From Massospora cicadina (lineage: Eukaryota > Entomophthoromycota > Entomophthoromycetes > Entomophthorales > Entomophthoraceae), in the NCBI GenBank assembly GCA_022478985.1, contig JAKSZP010014540.1, forward strand, positions 1 through 64,000: DNA of 64,000 nt, written 5' to 3'. Position 1 is the first letter of the stretch. Each line of letters starts with the position of its first letter. The translations under genes were made by a program, and so were the position numbers. Shown here piece by piece: positions 32,191 to 43,333 of the stretch. The notes below the pieces were generated by a model. The model was not told where the DNA came from. It saw nothing but the letters and a program-made list of their open reading frames with translations, and ran no database searches.

Positions 32191-32980
32191 TTTAATTTTA
32201 CAGGAATATGAAGCTTTAGATATTTGGGTCATGGAGCAGCTAGAATATGGATCCATATTTCAGCACGCCTCTCCAGTATGCTCACCACTTCTCTTTGTGG
32301 AAAAGGCAGATGGTAATCTACGCTCTTGTGTAGATTATAAAAACTGAATAATATTATCATACCTGATCTGCATCCAATCCTGGTGAGGCACAAATTGCTC
32401 GCTATGTGGAGAAGGCCAGGGTCTTCTCCAAATTTTATTGCTAAATGCTTTTAATAAGATTCACATTATAAAGCTTCAGGAATGGCTCACTAAATGCTGT
32501 GCCAGTGAGAATATATTTCAATTCTTTGTCATTTCTTTTGGGTTGAAAACGTCTGCAATCTTTCAATGTCATATTGATGCAGAGTTGGGGGAGCTTTTTG
32601 TAGTATTCTAGGTAGTCCTTATTGATGACATTCTGGTTTCCCCTTCAATCCAACATCTCATGAAGTCCACTTATAGAAAGTAGTTAGGCATTTGAAGGCG
32701 TTGAATATGACTCTGAAAGTAAGTAAGTGCAATAATCAAGTTCCATGTCACCTTCTTGGGAAACATCGTTTTTAATAAAGACCGAAAGATCACTCCAGAT
32801 AATGAGAGGTAATATTCAATTGGCCCACATTAACATCAGCTAAGGATTTGAGGAGCTTTTTTGTGGATTTCACCTTCCTTAAAAAGTTTAAGCCACGTCT
32901 TTGTGAGGTAGCAGCGCCTTTATATAAGGCTAGTGGTGCCAGGTTCTATAGTGGTCTTCTGCCCTTAATGGCTCTATCCA
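32190..32980 (+). pseudogene. Gypsy O reverse transcriptase
   Basis: LQEYEALDIWVMEQLEYGSI, SPLLFVEKADGNLRSCVDYKN and, after a stop, pieces of the FSKFDL and NAP(A)TF blocks in changing frames (32420-32570) are recognisable. The catalytic block reads VVLIDDILVSPS at about 32610-32645: the pair of Asp is kept but Tyr-Leu of YLDD is Leu-Ile. The post-catalytic region (HVTFLGNIVFNK) follows at about 32745. Multiple frameshifts. The enzyme would copy element RNA. Confidence 0.75.
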
Positions 32981-32989
32981 AGCAGTGAA

Positions 32990-33440
32990 GTCCACCCTGT
33001 TTATACGCCAGTTCTTCACGTGGACCCTAAGAGGGAGTTTATAGTGGCTACAGATGCTTCCAACTTTTCAAGAGCCTCTGCACTCTACAGGAGGGTGAAG
33101 ATAGAGTTGAGCACCCTATAAGATAGGTTTCTCAGAAAATTTCCTTATCTGAGTTGAATTACGCTGTTTATGAAAAGGAATTATTGTTGGTAGTGGAAGC
33201 GCTGATCAATTGGCGTATCATCTACATGGTATTTCTCATCCATTCTGCACTTTTACAAATCAGCACGCCCTATTATACTACCGCACCCCACATGTCCTGA
33301 CCCCACAGCAACCCCAGTGGAATGAGACCCTTGCCCATTTTATGCTCACTTATGAGTTTATGAAAGGCAAGGAGAATTATTTGTATGAAGCTATGAGCCA
33401 AAAACCTGCTATAGCTCCTGATCCAAGGAGGTGAAGTTGC
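32990..33440 (+). pseudogene. Gypsy O RNase H
   Basis: EFIVATDASNFSRASALYR (33033-33090) is the start of Ty3-type RNase H with the catalytic Asp of TDAS kept. In other frames follow KFPYLS-ELNYAVYEKELL (33140-33185) and VVEALINWRI, then AYHLHGISHPFCTFTNQHAL (33210-33270). Frame 33210-33434 is the longest open piece. Frameshifted, dead. Confidence 0.7.
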
Positions 33441-33539
33441 ACAACACACTTGATGACTCCTCCAAGTAAAATTTGTACCCAAGCAACCCTTTACTATGGC
33501 ATGTATGCTGTTTCTTGCTTCACTTAGAGACTAAAGGAG

Positions 33540-34740
33540 TATGGTATGTTCTTAAGCTTGCCCTTTCCTAGTCCTTATCAGCAGAATATACTATGGTTCT
33601 TGCTAAGTGCAAATTAAATCATGAGGATAACTTATGTACCGCGTATAGGATGAGATGGTATGGTTCCTGTGATGCTTATGGGTTCCCACCAGACCACTCT
33701 TCATGGAAAAAATCAAGAAACACAATAGTAACCTAACTGTAGGACACCCTTGGAATGCAACGACCTTAGAGCTTCTCTTCCATATTTATAACTGGAAGGG
33801 ATTGGCCACACAAGTTGTAAGGTATTTAAAGTAGTGTTTGGTTTGCACTAGGATGAAATCAAATCGTCAGCCTATTACAAAGTTGTTGGTACCATTATAA
33901 AAAAGCAGAGGAGTCTTGGACTTCCCTCTCAGTCAATTTCATTGTGGAACTACCCATGCCAGAGGGGTATGATGCAATCATGATAATGGTGGACCAGCTT
34001 ATTAAGTTCACCCATTTCATTCCATGTAACACTACAGTAACGGCGGTGCAGATGGCAAAGTTATTTGCTTCACACGTGTTTTCCCTCCATAGGATTCCTC
34101 AGGAGAGTATTAGTGGCCGTGGACCCCATTCACATCCATATTTTGGGAGTGTTGTTCTAAATTCTTCAGATTCATCCATGTCGTTCTATTTACTACCACA
34201 CCCCAATCAGATGAGCTGATGGAACGAGTGAACCAGTGCCTTAAACAGTTCTTGTGGAGTTATACTGCAACCAACCATTCTAATTGGGCTTCTCATCTTC
34301 CCCTGGCCTAAAATAGTTATAAAAATGCTCAGAATGCTTCAATTGGTGTACTACATTATTTGCTAACTATGGGTACCCTCTCATTTAACATGGATCCCAG
34401 AGGTAGTCCATGTTGGAAGCAGTGTTGGACTTCGCCAAGTATAACAAGGAAGTACATCAAGGGGTCAACAGTAATTTGATTGGCGTTTTAAAGATTCATA
34501 AGGAGAACACTGATGGTAAAAGATTGGTGGGTCCAGCATACAAGGAGAGCGATCTTGTGATGCTTGTTGTTGGTAATGCCTATTCAAGCAGACATGCAAA
34601 AAACTAGGGCTGAAAAGGATAGGACCTTACTGCAACGTCAGGAAGGTGGGCTATACCTCTTACCAGTTAGATCTGACTCCATCATTTCAGATCTTTGCTG
34701 TGTATCATGAAAGTAAGCTGATCATGTTTGTGGGTCCCCC
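33540..34740 (+). pseudogene. Gypsy O integrase with GPY/F-like C terminus
   Basis: The core begins FIVELPMPEGYDAIMIMVDQ and continues IKFTHFIPCNTTVTAVQMAK (33935-34060), with the conserved Asp of MVDQL. The next catalytic motif, usually SDRGPQF, reads SGRGPHSHP at about 34110, so Asp is Gly. Frame 34410-34607 is the downstream region (VLDFAKYNKEVHQGVN). At 34610-34735 LKRIGPYCNVRKVGYTSYQL and IFAVYHESKL correspond to the GPY/F module of chromoviruses. No chromodomain is clear before the LTR at 34797. Confidence 0.8.
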
Positions 34741-34796
34741 TTCAGTGACCCTCAGAGGCATACTTTATGGTTTATACACTGGTTCAGGAGAGTATC

Positions 34797-35060
34797 TGTA
34801 ACTCTCCTGTTCCCAGTGAGGTGGTGCGAGATGCACAGCCACACCTCCAGGGAACCATTCGTTAGTATGATGGTGAGCATAGCACTGCGGAGGGTGCTGG
34901 AGCCAAAGTAACCCAGGGCAAGGATGTACAACGCGGTATATATGATTTGATAGCAAACAAACAACAAGCCTTGGGTGGACCCCAAAGGTGAGTCCATGCC
35001 AAGCGGATATCTGGGATGGAGTGCTTGAGTGCCTCAGTCTGGAGGGGACTATGGCGGTCC
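34797..35060 (+). repeat. 3' LTR-like end of Gypsy O, TGTAACTC repeat copy 1
   Basis: Starts TGTAACTCTCC after the purine run CAGGAGAG. Aligns with 38095-38355 (plus) and with 38427-38689 (minus), for example GAGGTGGTG...CAGGGAAC and GGAGTCCATTGCCAAG-type segments. The right end is approximate. Confidence 0.6.
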
Positions 35061-35168
35061 AATGGTGAACTAGCTGTTTTAGTTAATTTTGTGAAAATAA
35101 CTGGCTAACGTTGTTTAAGACCTCTGCAAGGAATCCACGCACAGGTTCGCCCAAGTTACCATATTATT
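35061..35168. other. Unassigned flank of LINE H
   Basis: 108 bases between the O repeat and LINE H; with 36018 onward it is the DNA into which H inserted. No coding trace. Confidence 0.5.
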
Positions 35169-35182
35169 AAAAACGTAGATAA

Positions 35183-36003
35183 AAGGGGGGCTACCCATCC
35201 ACTTGGCGTGATCCCCATTCGACCCCAAGTCCTATCCAGGGTGGACTACCTGGACATGATGGACATCCCTTATTCCACTGAGACCCAAAAGACTATCTGG
35301 AAATACGCACACCATCCTCTGTTGCAGCCTCAAGTCCGCTCCCATGTGTGGCGCTGCCTGAGGCGGGTGTATCGTACAGCTGAGCGCTCTAATGCTTTAC
35401 ACTTATCCTGTGTCGTGTGTGGCCAGTATGGAACGCTGTTCCACCGCCTGGAGAAGTGTCCTACCTCTAAAGTGATATGGCGCGAAGTTCAACGTCTGCT
35501 TGGCCAGGATCAAACACATCCCTTCAGTCTGTCAAGAGATATGTTTGCTTCATCAATGGCCTCCCCCCTCCCACCCTCCCTCCATGCTCTGGTGGTTGCA
35601 ATCGCCATGTGGACTATCCACACGATTGTCTTGGATGCCATCGCTGGATCCATCCCCACCCTCCCTGAAGCTGTCCACAGATTCCGGTCTCATTTGGTGG
35701 ATCACTTTCAAGCGTGGATGTTTGGATATCTCCCACTGCGTCGCTGACAGCTGGTCTCCTCCTGGTTCCCAGTCTGGTTCATCAAATCAGAACCCTTCCT
35801 CCACACGTGCTCAATAGTGGCTACGTCCCCTACACACGTTCCCTCCCCTTCCCATAAGTGGCGTGCCCGCTGGCAACAAGAGATAGCATCACTTCTCTGG
35901 GGTGCCTCCACTGGTACTAAGTTTTGTCTCGTCTGAGTCATATTCGGAAGTGTCCATCCCATGGTTGGCCTTCCCCGCAATAAATTTAAAATTTAAAATT
36001 TAA
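35183..36003 (+). mobile_element. LINE H, 5'-truncated copy of the G/I family
   Basis: 821 bp flanked by the identical 14-bp duplication AAAAACGTAGATAA (35169-35182 and 36004-36017). It begins inside the ORF2 C-terminal coding region (GGGGCTACCCATCC, equal to I at about 58249) and ends with AATAAATTTAAAATTTAAA. A textbook truncated target-primed insertion. Confidence 0.92.
35208..35747 (+). pseudogene. LINE H ORF2 C-terminal fragment (zinc-like domain)
   Basis: One open frame of 179 codons: IPIRPQVLSRVDYLDMMD, SHVWRCLRRVYRTAERSNAL and CVVCGQYGTLFHRLEKCPTS, a CX2C...H...C pattern like zf-RVT. It matches LINE I (58271-58879) almost residue for residue and LINE G (within 40548-42236). The reading frame is intact over its length but lacks start, endonuclease and RT, so it is a dead-on-arrival fragment. 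A second frame, 35500-35817, continues the family's alternative C-terminal tail, suggesting a frameshift near 35550-35740. Confidence 0.85.
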
Positions 36004-36017
36004 AAAAACGTAGATAA

Positions 36018-38094
36018 TGGGAAATTTAATTAATAGTAAGGAGACTAATGAGGAAAGTTTGTCTCGAGAACCATATTAAAAATAAGGGAAGGCGAGTCAT
36101 CAATTGGTGAAAATGATGCCAAGCCTAAAAAAACCAATCGTCACGTCATATCATAATACTGTGTACTGTAGCTTGAGATCAACTGATCTTAATTTATTGA
36201 TTGCAGGTTGAGCCATCCCAATTTGGAAATGTTTAAAATTGAACAGGTTACAAACCTCCTTTCTCTGAGCAAACAAACTAACCATCGTCGTTAAGAAGAC
36301 AACTAGTGCTTTTTAACGCCCTTGCTGTAATGCAGGGCTTTGCATCACGCACTTACCAGTACCAACCTAAGCATATCTAGTCTGCACCCAGCGTTGGTCC
36401 ATGGTATGATTTAAGTCAAAGAGGTCCTGCAGCTTGACCTTTTTGGACTTCTGACGTCCAGTCATATCTTAACAGTTAGTTCCCTCAATGATGTCTGAAA
36501 CTATAACAACTGGATTAGGAAGTAGAGGTTGTTGTAGAATCCCATCATATAAGGAGAAGAGTTTAGTACCTGGTGTTGTGGAAAGGGTTTGACGCCGCAG
36601 AAAGTAGTTGGGTTCCAGCACATGACTGCATCCATGCACAAGACCTCATTGTAGCATTAAAATCATTTCCCATAGGCAGAAAGACTCAATGCTAAATCAA
36701 TAATCACAGCCATGAAGCTGGCTCCTGTCCACAAGAACTTTCCCTGGCTGAAGCCTCTGGAGAATGGGTGGAGCTTCAAAAGCTGGATGGTGATATTATG
36801 GTTAATGACATATTTGTATAAACAGTTGTAAAGATACGGCTCAGAAGAATGATTAAAAAGGAATAAATCTGGTGAGTCTGCCTGATCTGAAGCAAACCCT
36901 GGACCAACTCTGGGTAAGGGAAAAGTATGCCCAGATTGGTTCTAGGGGTGCTCGTGATGGTTGGATGATCATTACATCCATAGAATTGAAATGCACCAGC
37001 TATGTTATCATTAATGATAGGTTATCACGTTTAGTTAGATAAAAGGGTTTTGGGTCCCGTTTAATTTACAGTATCAGCAAATTTGGCAAAAATTAACATT
37101 AATAAATTACCTGAGCGTGAGTCTGCTCAAGCCATCACACTATAATTGATTGTAAGTTAAACTTATTGGCTGAATTGGGTACAGTTCACCACCAGCTGGA
37201 AGATGGTCCCTCAATTTCTCTAAAAGTAGTTTCTTAGAGACTAACCTTCTTTATTGGTTGACTTGTTAGAATAAAACCTTGATTGTTTTTATTAAATTTT
37301 TGGTTTGAGCTCTTTACCAACCTCCTAGAGAAGGTCTCAAATAACATAAGTCACTTGTTCTTTCCAAATTATATATAATCCTATTCATCCTCTTGTGGAA
37401 CCTTGGCCCCTTTTAATTGACTTAAAAAACTTGGACTTGAAACTTCAGTTGATGATGGAACATCCTGTTTAACCAAGTCTTAGCGTCCTTGGTAAATGGG
37501 GATTATATAGTTTTGTATACCATCTCCTTGAGGCCTTTGGGTACTGGAACCTTCCACTGTGCTATGTTTCCGCTGTTAAAGTGGGGTTTCCTGGTTGTGT
37601 GGTTGGCATTTGTCATGGTGAAATGATTATTCAGTAACAGATTGTAAAGATAGGGCTGAACGTAATGAGGCCAAGAGAATAAAGTTGGCTGTCCTGCCTG
37701 ACCTGAAGCACACCCTGTACATTCTCTGGGTAGAGTCAAAATATTCCAAGTTGGTTCTGGGAGTGCACATGATGGTCAGATGAGTGTCATATCTGCGGCG
37801 TTAAAATGCACCTGCTATTTTTAAAATTATGACAGTACTTTGCGTTTGGTTTGGGAACTGGGCTTTAAGACATGTTAAATTGTAATATTACTGAATCAGG
37901 GAAAGCCAACTCCAGTCACTTAATTAAGTGAAGGCTTACTCAAGCTACAATATGATTATTGATAGTAAGTTGCATCTGTTGGTTCAATTGGGTGCTATGC
38001 TTTTTCTGATGGATGATGATTCCCTTCCAATTGTTTATTACAGATTTACTGATACCAACCTTATTGGTTGGTACATTAATGTCAAGATAATGTC
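36018..38094. repeat. Unresolved repeat region with a large direct duplication
   Basis: About 36760-37240 and 37600-38050 are diverged direct copies: GTAAAGATACGGCT / GTAAAGATAGGGCT, TGCCTGATCTGAAGC / TGCCTGACCTGAAGC, CAAGCCATCACACTATAATTGATTGTAAGTT / CAAGCTACAATATGATTATTGATAGTAAGTT-type matches. On the minus strand the first copy reads LWTGASFMAVIIDLALSLSA, reminiscent of the protease end GTAFMRHYGAIVDMMEETL of M, so this may be decayed pol. No intact frame. 36018-36760 shows nothing I recognise. Confidence 0.4.
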
Positions 38095-38689
38095 TGTAAC
38101 TCTCTCATTTCCAGAGAGGTGGTGGGGAAAGTCCTATCACATTCAGGGAACAACCTACTAATAACACATGGAAGAGGGCCTGCGGAGGGTGCCAGTATCA
38201 AAAGGACCCAAGGTGAAGGTGTATATCATTTTATAAACGACAAGATAACCCAGAAAGGTGAGGAATCGTTTGGACTACAGGGAGGATTCCATTACTAAGT
38301 GCAGTTCAGATTCCGGGTTCTTTGGTACCTTTATCTGTAGAAATTCAGGCTTTCCTTGAGGAGTTCTAGAATTTTAGAGGTCATTTTATCTTATCTGAAA
38401 TATATAATCAATTCTTTTTCCCTCTTGGAAAGCCTGGACCTCTCCAAATAGAGGCTTCAAAGAACTTGTATTCTAATCTGCACTTGGCAATGGACTCCTA
38501 CCTGTGGTCCAACCAAGTCCTCACCTTTCTGGATTATCTCAACGTTTTATAATGATCTACACCCTCACCTTGGGTCGTTTAGTACTGTCACCCTCCGTGG
38601 GGCTTTTTATCCCTGTGTTATTAGCAGGTTGTTCCCTGGTGGTGTGGTGGGGCATTCCCCACCACCTCTCCAGAAATAAAAGAGTTACA
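38095..38689. repeat. 595-bp inverted repeat with TGTAAC...GTTACA ends
   Basis: Left arm 38095-38355 and right arm 38427-38689 are inverted copies separated by about 71 bp; inner ends CAGGCTTTCC (38346-38355) and GGAAAGCCTG (38427-38436) pair perfectly. Each arm aligns with the O terminal repeat at 34797-35060. The structure looks like a foldback element or two LTR-like ends joined tail to tail. Confidence 0.65.
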
Positions 38690-39717
38690 AATTCTCTCTC
38701 AAGTACATCACAACCACCTCTCATGGAACAAAAGAGATACAGACACTTTCTTAACATTTTAAAGCAGAGATTTATACGCATATATCTATGTACAGAATTC
38801 TTCTTTTCAGACTCTTACATATTTAGCTGTTCACCAGGGTCTTCCATTTTTTGTTTGTAGTCTACTTCCAATACATCTCTCGTGACATTCCATCAATAGT
38901 CTGAAACTATAGTGAGCTCCACTTGCCCCGATTTATACCTTCTTTCATCACAATATATCTTGATGGAAGCTCTCGTTATAAATCTTGGGATGGAACTCCT
39001 CCATTTGGGTTTGGACTAATTCCCGTTCTGCTCAAGAAAGGGGCGGAAGCTGGCACCAGTATTATTCATCTCCCAGGGAGATATGGCTCATGTGGTGGAT
39101 GAGAGGTGGGTCACAACGTATCCCCTGAGTGTTGCAGTTCCCCTCCCCGCTTTATACTCCACTGAACTGGTTGAAAGTATTTGGAGGGTTTTCCAGGAGG
39201 TGGCAAAGGCATGAGGTTTATTTGAAGAGGCTGTTTTGTGCTCCACAGAGCAACAAGCTCTGGAGATAAAATTGAGCAAATCATCCCAAACCTGTTGAGA
39301 TCCCGCCATTGCATCAAAACTGTCCCCATCATCAATAATAATAGGAACAGTCACACATTTCTTCACCAACTAATCTTATCCTTATGTGGCCTGCCCTGGG
39401 TGCTAACTGCCAGCCACCCAAAAAGTCACCAACAGCGCAAAATGCATGAGTGCAACAGAAAATTAAATTAATGCAACAAGCTTGAAATGAATATGACGGA
39501 TTAGTCTGGACCCAAGATAGTTGCAAAATAGGTCTGGTGGGCCAATTTTCCAGATTGTACTAAGTTTATTCCTGACAGCAGTTGCACATGAGTCACAATT
39601 TTCCTAGTGAGGTTATAAGCAGTGTCCTTAACAAGTACTGCTGTTTCTCCATTTTCTTGACTTCCACCCCTTTAGTTTATGAAGAACTCATGAAAACCCA
39701 AGAATTTTGGCCTTGAG
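38690..39717. other. Unassigned sequence left of Gypsy J
   Basis: A partial repeat of the arm start lies at 38706-38740 (ACCACCTCTCATGGAAC). A minus-strand frame at 39088-39369 (VPIIIDDGDSFDAMAGSQQV) resembles nothing I can name. If the TTGAG duplication of J is real, DNA immediately left of 39718 should continue Gypsy K, but I cannot align it to K's protease. Confidence 0.35.
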
Positions 39718-40290
39718 TATTTTATTGAAAAATAATTATAGGTGGATGATCCCATATTAGCACCCCTTGGCTGGTATTTATAAACCAGTGTTAACTTTTG
39801 GTAGTATTAATTAAATCCTCTAGGCTGGTTACACACAGGTTTAAGACCGCTGAGCAAAGGATGGATGATATGAAGATCGCTAATCCTTGGTAATTAACAA
39901 TAAAGTAATATATAAGAAGTTATTGTCCCAACAGATACCAGATTAAATAATTTATAAAATAATGGACTACTTCCGCTAACCCTTTTCATTTCCTCTTCTT
40001 TTCCAAAAGGCTTCTCTCCTTTCATTCTCTCGTTAAGATCTTAATCTTCGTTATGCTTGGTTCATTTGACCCTTCAGCTTAATAATTCTCTATACACTAC
40101 AATTTTAGGGTAGCGTCTCATCATTAAGGCTTTGGTATCAGTCCCTCTATTTGCCAAACTATTACCTCCTCTATTGACTCAATTTAAGTTGACAAAAATT
40201 CATACTCAATCTCAAGGCTCAAGTTGACACTTAAATTACAACACGCTGAACATATGGCTTATCAGCCAGTCATACCAATTTCTTGACTTT
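39718..40290 (-). repeat. 3' LTR of Gypsy J (right edge approximate)
   Basis: Starts TATTTTATTG where the 5' copy has TGTTATAAAA; shares GGTTTAAGACCGCTGAGCAA / GGGTCAAGCCCACTGAGCAA. It has about 70 extra bases near 39765-39835 that the 5' copy lacks. The inner edge lies between 40230 and 40300 and is not clear. Confidence 0.6.
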
Positions 40291-40299
40291 ATCTCTTTA

Positions 40300-40470
40300 C
40301 TGGACAATAACTTCCTTATTTTTTATAAGAACGCAGGATCTTAGCATGTACTTGATTGATAAAATGACCACCGCAGGTTCCTTAATGGTGTAAGCATTGA
40401 TCCTAGCCTTCTCAATTATCACAAACAGTCCATTCCATATGCCAAAGAGCTTATTCTTCTAAAGGCCATG
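40300..40470 (-). pseudogene. Gypsy J integrase C terminus, cut off by LINE G
   Basis: Minus reading KNKLFGIWNGLFVIIEKARI then NAYTIKEPAVV corresponds to GKLGSIWEGPFTIMYKRGN, EYSIKS of B, the GPF module. LINE G separates it from the catalytic core (46038 onward); the target duplication TCTAAAGGCCATG (40458-40470) / TCTAAAAGCCATG (45789-45801) shows the two pieces were once contiguous. Confidence 0.7.
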
Positions 40471-40547
40471 TTTAAATTTTAAATTTATTGTGAGGAAGAC
40501 CGACCATGGGACAGACACTTCCAAATTTGACCCAAAAGAAACAAAAC

Positions 40548-42236
40548 TTAGTAACAGGGAAGGCACTCCAGAGAAGCGATGCTATCTCTTGTTGCCAGCT
40601 GGAACGCCACTATGGGGAGGGGGAGGGAACGTGTGAAGGGGCCGTAGCCACTATTGAACACGCGTGGAGGAAAGGGTCTGATTTGATGAACTAAACTGGG
40701 AACCAGGAGAAGACCAGCTGTCAGCGACGTGGTGGGAGTTATCCAAATATCCACGCCTGAAAGTGGTCCACCAAATGAGACTGGAATCTGTGGACTGCTT
40801 CTGGGAGGTGGGGGTGGAGCCTGCGATGGCATCCAAGACAATCGTGTGGATAGTCCACATGGCGATTGCAACCACCAGAGCACAGAGGGAGGGTGGAAGG
40901 GGGAGGCCATTGATAAAGCAAACATGTCTCTTGACAGACTGAAGGGATGTGTTTGATCCTGGCCAAGCAGATGTTGAACTTCGCGCCATATCACTTTAGA
41001 GGTAGGACACTTCTCCAGGCGGTGGAACAGCGTTCCATTCTGGCCACACATGACGCAGGATGAGTGTAAAGCGTTAGAGCGCTCAGCTGTACGGTACACC
41101 CGCCTCAGGCAGCGCCACACATGGGAACGGATTTGAGGCTGCGACAGAGGATGGTGTGCGTATTTCCAGATAGTCTTTTGGGTCTCAATGGAGTAAGGGA
41201 TGTCCAAAATGTCCAGGTAGTCCACCCTGGATAGGACCTGGGGCCGTGTGGGGATCACGCCATCTTGGATGGGTAGCCCCTGTACCTCTTGTGTAAACTG
41301 AGGAGAGGGGCGGCCTCTCTGGGCTGTGTGTCCGCTAATATGAATTCTCCACTCAGTGCTCCGCATGGAGAGGAGGATTCGTTTGTAGTGGGTTTTAGTC
41401 CCGTGAGGACCTGTGGCCAATGGGTGTGAAGCCAGGTATTTCATCAAGGAGTGAGGGTTCGATGGATTGTTAAGGCCCAAGGTGCGGGAGAAGTTGGAGA
41501 AGGCCACGTGGGACCGGTGTTGGGAGGGGAGCATAGGGGCAGTGACAGCCGCAATCCAGGTGCCCAGGATCTTGGCAGCGTGGGCTTTGAAGTCAAGCAG
41601 GCCCATGCCACCATGATGATGAGGGCCAAACATGACCTCTAGCTGTACTGGTGGTGGGCGGCCTGACCATAGCCATCCTTGCAGAAAGGCATACAAGGAT
41701 TTGAAAAAGCTTGGGGAGAAGGGGATGGCGTGGGCTCCAAACCAGACTTTGGAGAGGAGCATAGAGTTGGCTAAAACAACCCTGCCAGTAAGGGAAGTAG
41801 GGTGGGCTCTAAGGGAGACGATGCGCTTTGTCACATTGTCTATAATACAACTTTCCATTACTGCTGATGCGTACCCGCCTGCCTCCACCCACACGCTCAG
41901 ATGGCGGACCAGCCCTATGGTATGGCATGGCATGAAGGGAAGCACCAGTGGGGTGGTGTGGGGTGAGCTGGGAGGGCGAGCACGTGTGCGAGCAGATGGG
42001 CCAGGCTGCGCACTGGTCGCTGGGGCCCAGCAGGTTTGATACTGACCAAGGAGGATGATTTCGGTTTTGGATGCGTTCAGTGCAGCATTACTTACCCGGG
42101 AATACTCCTGGATGAGAGCTTCAAGTGCGCGTGCGTCTTTATTATTAGACACCCCAACCACACAGTCATCTGCAAACGCCATTACCTTGACTGGGGCTTG
42201 GCCTGGAACGTGGACCCCAGTGAGTTGGGCATTCAC
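40548..42236 (-). pseudogene. LINE G ORF2: RT end through C-terminal domain (562 codons open)
   Basis: The longest open frame in the window. It starts inside RT (VHVPGQAPVKVMAFADDCVV, FADD at 42165-42176), continues with NAALNASKTEIILLG, RHLSVWVEAGGYASAVMES, LTGRVVLANSMLLSKVW, MGLLDFKAHAAKILGTW and the zinc-like CVMCGQNGTLFHRLEKC, ending near 40548. The start methionine is not a true start: the RT fingers and palm lie upstream in another frame (42380-42904). Residues match LINE I except that I is split into three frames here. Confidence 0.9.
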
Positions 42237-42379
42237 ATTCTAAAGTAGTGGGTCAAGGCCGAAGTTGTATAAGAGTGGGCTAAGGGGGTCCCCTTGTCGC
42301 AAGCCCCTTTGAGGGTGGACTACATTCGTTAGGAAGCCAGGGCCACGCACTGCCATAGTTGAAGATTCCGTGAGCAGCA

Positions 42380-43020
42380 TTACCCAGTTGATGAAGTGAG
42401 GGGTAGGCGGAATTGATGGAGGAAGGCCCTGAGGTGTTCCCAGTTTACTCTATCATAGGCCTTCTGTTGGTTCAAGAATACAAGTGCCCCAAAGGCTGTG
42501 GACTGGCATGCGTTAGCCACAGAGTGCACGTTGTCCCAAATTGACCTTCTGGTTATGAAACCAAATTGTTCTGGGGAGATGGTGGCAGATGCTACAATCC
42601 CTAAACGGTTAGCCATGATTTTTGTTAAAATTTTTGTATCCATGTTAGTTAAAGAAATGGGGCGCCAGTTGGCTAAGTCTAGCTTGTCCCCTTTCTTGAA
42701 GAGTGTTATGGTGAAGGCCTCGTGTCCTCCTGGTAGGAGGCGCGTTTCCAGAAGGCTCTGGTTAAGTGAGGCAAGCAACAGTGGGGATATATATCTGAAG
42801 TACTTTTTATAGAATTCATATGGAATACCATCTGGGCCTGGGCGTTTCTGATTTGGTGCACTGTGGATGGCTGTCCATAGTTCATTTGGAGTAATCAAAT
42901 TCATTATTTCCAGGTATCAGGAAATGGTGCAGATGTGGGATCAGTCAAAAAACTCCGCCACTTTGGCCAGCTGAATTGGTTCAGCTCGGTATAACTTGGA
43001 GTAATATTTTTGTGTTTTAA
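42380..43020 (-). pseudogene. LINE G RT, N-terminal half
   Basis: Frame 42380-42904 contains NLITPNELWTAIHSAPNQKR then PGPDGIPYEFYKKYFRYISP, LFKKGDKLDLANWRPISLTN, SPEQFGFITRRSIWDN and LVFLNQQKAYDRVNWEH, the non-LTR RT blocks before the catalytic FADD. A frameshift near 42380 leads into the 562-codon frame. 42910-43020 is the linker with a stop. The enzyme uses a nicked chromosomal 3' end as primer. Confidence 0.88.
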
Positions 43021-43333
43021 TTTCCACTTTGGCCGGTGTGTCCACAATGAAATATCTGATCTTCGCACCTGTGTGCAGGCCACGCTCTGGCATGGTGTGA
43101 AAATTTTTTTAAAAAAATATGCGGTGCACTTGTTGCCCTCTGTAATGCGTTTGGCCCTGTACTGAACACAAACCCAATGTTTATGTTGCCTTTTGAGTGC
43201 GTTGAGGTGGGTGGCTGCTTCTACCCCACTTCCGGCCCCATGAAGGGCTGTATCCTGTAGCTGGTATGTTGGACTCCAGGTGTGCCAACTCTGTTAGAGC
43301 GCGTGAAATGATGGCCAATGTGGCTCATTAGCG

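Larger units (their letters stand above)
31340..35060 (+). mobile_element. Gypsy element O (chromovirus-like lineage)
   Basis: Protease, RT, RNase H, integrase with GPY/F-like end, then a 3' LTR, all plus strand. RT and integrase peptides resemble the common plant/fungal Ty3 type (FVEKADGNLRSCVDYKN; MVDQLIKFTHFIPCN) and not those of A-D or J-M. The 5' LTR is not found; the left edge abuts N. Every domain contains stops or shifts. Confidence 0.8.

Noticed and set aside
39088..39369. 93-codon minus frame as a gene
   Set aside because: No recognisable domain, no neighbours of known function, inside repeat-rich DNA; cannot be supported.
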